This document shows, piece by piece, positions 58,265 to 64,000 of a stretch of 64,000 bases of DNA; the stretch's first letter is position 1; each line of letters begins with the position of its first letter. The notes below the pieces were generated by a model. The model saw only the letters and a program-made list of their open reading frames with translations. It was not told the DNA's origin and did not search any database. Origin of the DNA: Sialis fuliginosa (lineage: Eukaryota; Arthropoda; Insecta; Megaloptera; Sialidae). Where the stretch lies: assembly GCA_961205875.1 (NCBI GenBank), contig OY540816.1:14146701-14210700 (forward strand). The letters are read 5' to 3'. A program made the position numbers and the translations under genes.

Positions 58265-58304
58265 TTGGTTTAATTTAACTATTATAATAGTTAAATTGAA
58301 CCAA
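58265..58304. repeat. 40-bp near-perfect palindrome
   Basis: TTGGTTTAATTTAACTATTA is followed directly by its reverse complement with one transition. Nearby TTTGGTTAAT / ACCAAAT phrases (58115-58260) suggest a decayed AT-rich inverted-repeat element around it. Confidence 0.75.
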
Positions 58305-58319
58305 AATAAGTAATTTTAT

Positions 58320-61180
58320 CAGATATTTTTTCAGTATTTGAATAAAATCTATTATAAAGTTTAAGACGTTCTGTGAAATTTTTTTAGATAAAAAATATTT
58401 TGTTAGGTAATTAAAAAATAAAACAGCCTGGCACTGTATTTACTTTAGTATAAGCAAATCATAATCAAATTTTTTACATTTGTTTCAAACAAATCGCATA
58501 CCAAATTTTTATTGCCGCTGTAACTCAAAAGTGTTAACTGTTAAAAAAGACAATTAAATTTGAATAAAGACTATAACTACGAATTAGAGCTATAAAAATA
58601 TCATATTGTAAAATATGGGAAAAAACGAATGTTGATCAGAATAAAACATTGAGAATTTATTTACTTACGATGATACATATTTATTACGAATGTGTTTTTT
58701 ATACTGAATATATTATTGTAGTAGTAAAAGTAAATATTAGCGTATTTATTTTAATTTTATTTATAGTATAAAAAGAAGCATTTATGGTTTCCCGAAGGTT
58801 TAAATATTAATATACAATGTTTTTATCTTGAATTATTTTATTGGGGCTATTTTGTTTTAGTGTATTTTATTTGCAGTTATGATAATTTTAATATTACATG
58901 TACAGGGATTTGAAAAAAACCACTCTGCCCCATATCGAATAAAACTTGAATTAAGATTTTTATTATTATTATTATTATTTACCGTTAAATGTAAATGTAC
59001 TATTAAAAACGTCATTGGGAGTAAAGTGTGCACAGCAAACATAAATATTTTTATAATTAATGGAGGTTAAGTTTAAATTTTTCACCCATATTTCTTTGAC
59101 AGCTGCTTTTTTGTAATAGATGAAAAATTAATGTTTTATTGGAAGAATTACTGTTATAATTTGCTACAGCACAACGTTATAGTTATTCTTTTATTCTTGA
59201 TTACATTTTAATGATTTTAATTGCTTATTTATATAATTTTTACATTACATTTAAAAATTTCAAATAGCTGTTTAGGAACTTCAGAAGTTTTATCCGATAG
59301 GTAGCAGAATGGTCACTGACCATAGCGAATAGAAACAAAGCAGTTCAGTTTAGCTGTCTACTCTTTTTATTCTTCTCAATTATGCCGAAAGATCATTGGG
59401 ATAAATATGTGAAAAAGTAAAAGTGCAATCGGTCGATATCTCCCCTAACAGGAATTACAGTTCATTACATTTCTATCAGAGATAATGCGGCGTGGCGTTT
59501 CTGCTTTGACGTACATGCTCTTACAGGAAATATCCGGGAAAAAGTTTAGGCTGTTGTCAAGACGCTTAACATACGTTTCACGTTTTATTTTCTATTGAGA
59601 TGATTTGTTTGTCGGGTTGCTGGATCGTTTTTTGTATAAATGTTAAAGTTGAAGCTGAAAAATTTGCGGTATTGACAAGTAAAATGTTTTTTTGACATAA
59701 TATTTTTTGTTGAAAATTGAAAATATTTTAAAAAGTATAATTTATATTAATACACAAATTCAGATTATTTATCGTTTTAGCGTCCCAAATTATTTTTTAA
59801 ATCTCATTGTTACTGTCAGTGTAATATTTTCCGGTCACATGTATTTAAAAGATTTTTTTACGCTTATTTGAAGAGAATATTACAAAACATAGAAAAAAAC
59901 TAACGCAATCGGATATAATTTAGGACACTAAAACGTTAACTAACCCAAATGAATGTTTATCACAAACGTTCGATTTGATGAATTTAAATATATTAAATTA
60001 TTTAGGTAGATACATGACACCCTTAAATATTACTGTCAGCTATGTGCTTATTTTTCTGAACATATGTAGTGTTTGACACATAGAGATTCAATAATGTCGG
60101 TAACTCTGGAAAATCCGAGCTTATGACGGCCACAACAACGGGATGTATGGATTTTGAAATAAAGAAGTATTATTCTGGAAAAAAATATCACATCATACTA
60201 TATCCTCAGTAAAACCAAGAAAGCCTAGTTGTGATGTATTTCTGGCAGAGAACTGATATTGCTTATTGAATTTTTTTCATAGGACTGTTTTGAAATATGT
60301 ATGTACATTATCTGTAATAATATGTGTAAATAATAAAATATTTCGTTTTATAATTTAATAAAATACAGAATGTACGTTATTAATCGGTACTCTGAAATAA
60401 CTCAAAACAAAAACTGTTTAATACAAGAATTGTAGGGTTAATATCCAAGTTAATTTTTTTTTCAAATAGCACAAATAGCAAGTTTTAGTTCAGAATTGTG
60501 TTCAGCAGATTTTTTTCCATTGATGAATAAGGAAAACTTGACTCGATTACGAATATATTTTTATTGGATAGTCTCCTTTCAATAAAATCAATTGTTGGCT
60601 GTTTAGACCTTTAGAATCAAGATTAAAATATTATCAACATATTTGAATAAAAAAATTATTCTCAACAAAATATTCGGGTTAAAGATTATGGTTTTTGTGT
60701 AAAAAATTGTCCTTGGGTCTAATAGTGCCTAAACCGAAATTTATGTTAATGAAGAGGAAAATCCTAACTTAAATACAAATATGCTTAAGAAATAGAAGTT
60801 CCATTTAATAAAACCTACTTTTCCTGATAAGGTCACAATTATATGCCTAAATTGGGCATATAGTGTAAATTAAATTTACATTTTGTTAAACACGATTCTG
60901 CATTGAAAAATATAGGGTGCTATTTACAAAATGGACTTGAGTTTAATAAAAGACCAAATAGGACCCTGAATCAAAAAAATCTAAAAAAAATCTATTAAAA
61001 AGCTATGTATCTTCAAACTCCACAACTTAGGTATTTGACAGTTTTTGCTGAAATTCGCTTTATTTCGAGGTTCCAGTTAATAATGTACATCCTGTATTTT
61101 TAAATTTTTCTGTAATTATGTAGTATTTACCGAAGTTAGACATCAATAAGTAAATTTTCACTACTTAAACTAAAGTCTGG
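58320..61180. other. AT-rich sequence with minor repeats
   Basis: (TTA)n microsatellite at 58958-58980. Possible stacked mariner-like ends at 60913 (TAGGGTGCTATTTAC) and 61097 (GTACATCCTGTA), too weak to call an element. A slightly GC-richer patch at 59280-59580 has no convincing frame. No genes supported. Confidence 0.4.
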
Positions 61181-61193
61181 AACTGTTAGGCTC

Positions 61194-61236
61194 CTGATGA
61201 GGATTTGTTGTGAAGTCGAAACACTTGTCGAGTGAC
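61194..61236 (+). mobile_element. Penelope-type terminal repeat remnant with decayed hammerhead motif
   Basis: CTGATGA (61194-61200), then GAAGTC, GAAAC (61218) and the hairpin CACT TGTCG AGTG. The layout is that of a Penelope hammerhead. However, the base expected to be U16.1 before the cleavage site is A, so it should be inactive. No coding part of an element is visible nearby. Confidence 0.45.
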
Positions 61237-61591
61237 ATTGTTTTTTTGTGGTTAAGGTGTACATTTTTAGTTTAAGTGACTAAGAAACCACAGTTTCTCC
61301 GTTTTTCCAGTAGTAAATTTTTGCTAGTTTGAAAATAAAAATCTGGTAACATTTTAATTCCATTCTGGTGTAGGTGCTGTGAATATTACACCGCCCGCGA
61401 CGTTGTTTTAAAAAAGGTCATAAAGCAAATTAAAAAAAAAAAATTATATACTTACACATGTACAAATATAAAAGTCAATAAGTTTATATAAAATAAACAT
61501 AATGTTACATTTTTAATGAGCAAATTGAAGTCATACAGAAACAAATAATATATACGAAGATTTTGCTAACTGCATTTAAACTTTGTTACAG

Positions 61592-61699
61592 AGCGGAAAT
61601 GACAACGTTATTCATTATTCAAAACGTCCGTTTGACAGCAAAGCGGTTCAAATCGAACTCTCTTGGGAATTCCACAAAAGAAAGAAATACTTGTTTTAA
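61592..61699 (+). CDS. candidate terminal exon, 35 codons
   Basis: The acceptor TTAAACTTTGTTACAG is followed in phase 0 by an open frame reading SGNDNVIHYSKRPFDSKAVQ and ELSWEFHKRKK, ending at TAA (61697-61699). Composition is mixed-charge and aromatic, unlike AT-random frames. An overlapping 97-codon frame (61563-61856) in another phase becomes Phe/Ile-rich and is less convincing. No family recognised. Confidence 0.35.
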   Translation, partial: SGNDNVIHYSKRPFDSKAVQIELSWEFHKRKKYLF

Positions 61700-62083
61700 T
61701 GAAAAAGGGAATCCGCGGCTTTTTCCGACCTCTATTAATCAAATTTTTATTTTTGATAGAACGAAATTTAATCCGTTTCAAATATTTGTTTATTTTAATT
61801 TAATTTCTTTTTGTTTTGTTTTGTTTAGCTGTATTTGTATATTTTTATTTAAATAGCACATTATTTAATCGTAAATGTAAGAATTGATTATTGTTTTTTA
61901 TGTGAACTTTTTTTAATATATCGTTATTTGAAATATTATTTGAAATAACAAATGGACTGAAAAGTCTTTGGCCTGACATATACATAGATGGCGACATAAA
62001 CAAAAAATCCTTATGCTTGTCATAGAGTACCAACCTTAACTAGAATACTGTCAAAATGACGCTACTTTTGTTATTTTTTTAAT

Positions 62084-62395
62084 CATGGAAAAAGTGAATT
62101 TCGTGTTTCGATTAAATATTGTTTTTTGATGGGAAAAAATATTGTCTAAACAAAGGAATGGCTTGATAAGTGTTACGGCACATCTGCCCCAGCTAATTCA
62201 ATCGTGAAATACTGATTTGCTGAGTTTTGTTGTGACCGTACGAGCAGCGTCGGCTTTAGGGGGGGGGGGGGGCGACTGCCCGGGACGCCAGGCCAGGTGG
62301 AGCGGTGCACAATGGGGCATAAGTGACTTTAATGAAGAGGTCAAGTTGGAAATAAACGCCTATTTTGAGCGAAGAATAAAAGAGTTTTTTCATTA
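62084..62395 (+). pseudogene. mariner transposase, N- and C-terminal remnants
   Basis: From ATG at 62084 (MEKVNF), with frameshifts and stop codons, the frame shows KEWLDKCYGTSAPANSIVKY and FAEFCC, matching the N-terminal DNA-binding region of mariner transposases. After a GC-rich interruption it resumes near 62330 with NEEVKLEINAYFERR, the C-terminal end of the family. The catalytic D,D34D region is missing, so it is non-functional. Confidence 0.8.
62245..62325. mobile_element. GC-rich hAT-end-like insert with 14-G run
   Basis: CAGCGTCGGCTTTAGG, then fourteen consecutive G and CGACTGCCCGGGACGCC. This resembles a hAT terminus of the CAG(C/T)G type. No second terminus is visible, so it is a fragment captured inside the mariner. 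Confidence 0.4.
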
Positions 62396-62449
62396 AAAAA
62401 AATATATTTTTTTAATGTTAAGCCAAAGAATTTTCAGCCCATGTAGTAA

Positions 62450-64000
62450 CTCAAATAGTTAAGTTATATTTATTATTTTACCTTGCCCAGGTAGATATCG
62501 GAATGCCACCATATCAGTTTAGGAAGTTAAGAATAAAATATATGTAGATCCTTAATTTAACCTAATACTAAACTGAACGTTTTCGTTGAAAATTTAAATC
62601 ATAAATTCATCTAGAGAGATGTAAACATCACTAGTATTTAATAATGCTAGTTTAATTAGTTTATCGTTTCCCATAGTATTTCTGATATTAGTTTTCAGTC
62701 GACTCACAGGAGTATATTATAAATTTTACATGCATATTTATTATTTAAAGACTATACTAAATAAAGTAGGCGATTCGAATCTATCCAACCTTCATTTTGC
62801 GTATCCCCCTGAGATAGAAGTATAATATTTGCTATTAATTTATAATTAAAATCACAGGCGATTTTCTCTAAAACTATTTGACGTAACTATTTGAAATTTA
62901 TCACAGATAGATGTTGGTGGCCCCAAGTTGAAGTTTGATTCTGGGGGTTAATTTCAGGAAATAAATTAGGTAATGGAAAAAAAAATTCATGGGCATCGTG
63001 TAGGATGTCAGATGAAAGATTCTTGAAGCACAAATTCAATATGATGTATTTTTTATGCATTTAAAAAAATATTTTTCGGGAATAACACTTAAAAATTGCT
63101 GTCCCCTACCCAGCTCACTAAAAGGGTCGCTCAGAAAAGTCTGCAAAAAATAATGAACATTGAGAATTAGGTGTAGATTAATACAATATTATCAGGATTG
63201 AAAAATTCTAGCACGATCAATTGTTATAAACAATTTAACTGTTTATTTTCTTATAACTGCTGAACCTTTAGTTTTAGAGAAAAAGTTTTTCGGTAAGAAA
63301 TATTTTTCACGATGTAAGAAACAACTTTGTGGCTTTCACGTTTTTAAAAATTTTCAATAATTTAAATTAATTTTAATTTTGGGGTGTTGGTGGCACGGAA
63401 CACTAATTAATGTCGATAAGCTTGAACCAAGTACGGCAGCTTAGTAGACGGTTTAATGTATATGTGTGCTTTGTATGATTGCGGCTCTGATAGGGACACA
63501 GGATGGATTTAGGAAGTTGCTAATGGACCGATCATAGCCGGTTTGCACTACAGGGGAGCTGGGATTCATGAAATAATGTGGTGGGAACATTAAGGAATTA
63601 CAGTTCTAATATTTATCAATATTTTACTACTGTAGGTATACGTGGAGAGGGTTTCAAAACGAAAACAAATTTTATAAATTTTTTTAGGAAAATTCAAACG
63701 CACTTTTAAGATAGACTTTTTTCATGGCTTCATAGCTCTAACGTCATGAAATAATATTTTTAAATAGTAATACATATGTCATATTTGGTATCATTGGAGA
63801 GATATTTTTTCTCTTAATGAAGTCAAAATAACAGTCGTTTATTTGAAAAAAAAAATGAAAATTCTCATCTATCGAAAAATATATTTATTCGTAGTAGGTA
63901 CCGGACTGAAATTTTTACACCAAAATTCAAGGGGTTGCATTTTGTATACACAGAAATAAAAAAATAAATTTTCAAAACATGAAAAAAGGCTGTCTATTGA
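62450..64000. other. AT-rich sequence, nothing supported
   Basis: No convincing coding frame, splice pair or paired inverted termini. A slightly GC-richer patch is at 63380-63580. The window ends without a recognisable boundary. Confidence 0.4.

Larger units (their letters stand above)
61948..62446 (+). mobile_element. mariner element, internally replaced
   Basis: Inverted termini with TA outside each: the left contains TGGACTGAAAAGTCTTTGGC, the right, inverted, TGGGCTGAAAATTCTTTGGC. At 499 bp the element is well below the ~1.3 kb of intact mariners. It keeps the start and very end of the transposase frame but not the middle, where a GC-rich foreign block lies (62245-62325). Confidence 0.85.

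Noticed and set aside
58857-59070. Overlapping frames on both strands over a TTA microsatellite
   Set aside because: Leu or Asn runs are encoded by the simple repeat.
1-64000. tRNA, rRNA, CRISPR arrays, bacterial operons, riboswitches
   Set aside because: No tRNA-like TTCGA/TTCAA arms in context, no regular spaced repeats, and no ribosome-binding-site-led gene rows; the sequence is eukaryotic.

Overview
This is eukaryotic nuclear DNA, AT-rich and gene-poor. It is most likely arthropod and probably insect. The evidence is many mariner-, hAT- and TTAA-type inverted-repeat elements, a Penelope-like retroelement, a short run of the insect telomere unit (CCTAA, 20880-20900), short candidate exons bounded by GT/AG sites, and no bacterial gene organisation. 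I recognise no complete host protein gene and no tRNA, rRNA or CRISPR array. Most long open frames are chance frames in AT-rich sequence or lie inside repeats.

Layout. 0-3 kb: remnants of inverted-repeat elements and one 66-codon candidate coding frame (2228-2425). 3.0-14.6 kb: a direct tandem duplication of a 5,800-bp unit (3035-8834 and 8840-14639). The copies keep a constant 5,805-bp offset, look identical wherever I compared them, and are separated by 5 bp. Each unit carries a frame-compatible chain of candidate micro-exons with a poly(A) signal, a decayed coding frame, an inverted-repeat element and an internal ~92-bp repeat. 16-26 kb: a candidate exon (16052-16097), a GC-rich promoter-like island (17340-17560), and four of seven copies of one inverted-repeat family with termini AGGTACTGGCACCAGT. 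26-41 kb: fold-back elements (29.5-30.2 kb), a nested stack of elements (31.8-33.5 kb) including a mariner remnant that keeps the N-terminal part of its transposase, a hAT-like element containing a perfect 74-bp palindrome, and candidate exons at 31392, 36804 and 41323. 44-51 kb: a fold-back, a diverged minisatellite, a hAT-type MITE, a candidate exon at 48126-48224, an RTE/SINE-like element and a possible two-exon mini-gene. 51-64 kb: a TTAA-flanked fold-back, a hAT MITE with an imperfect 8-bp target duplication, a Penelope-like element with mirror-image terminal repeats and hammerhead-ribozyme-like motifs, a GC-rich bidirectional block near 57.3 kb, a candidate terminal exon at 61592, and a mariner whose catalytic centre is replaced by GC-rich sequence.

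How it fits together. The candidate exons are mostly on the + strand and far apart, which suits the long introns of one or more genes, but RNA evidence is needed. The rest is a stack of cut-and-paste transposon derivatives, most of them non-autonomous. The Penelope element, the nested mariner stack and the recent 5.8-kb duplication are the most informative structures.
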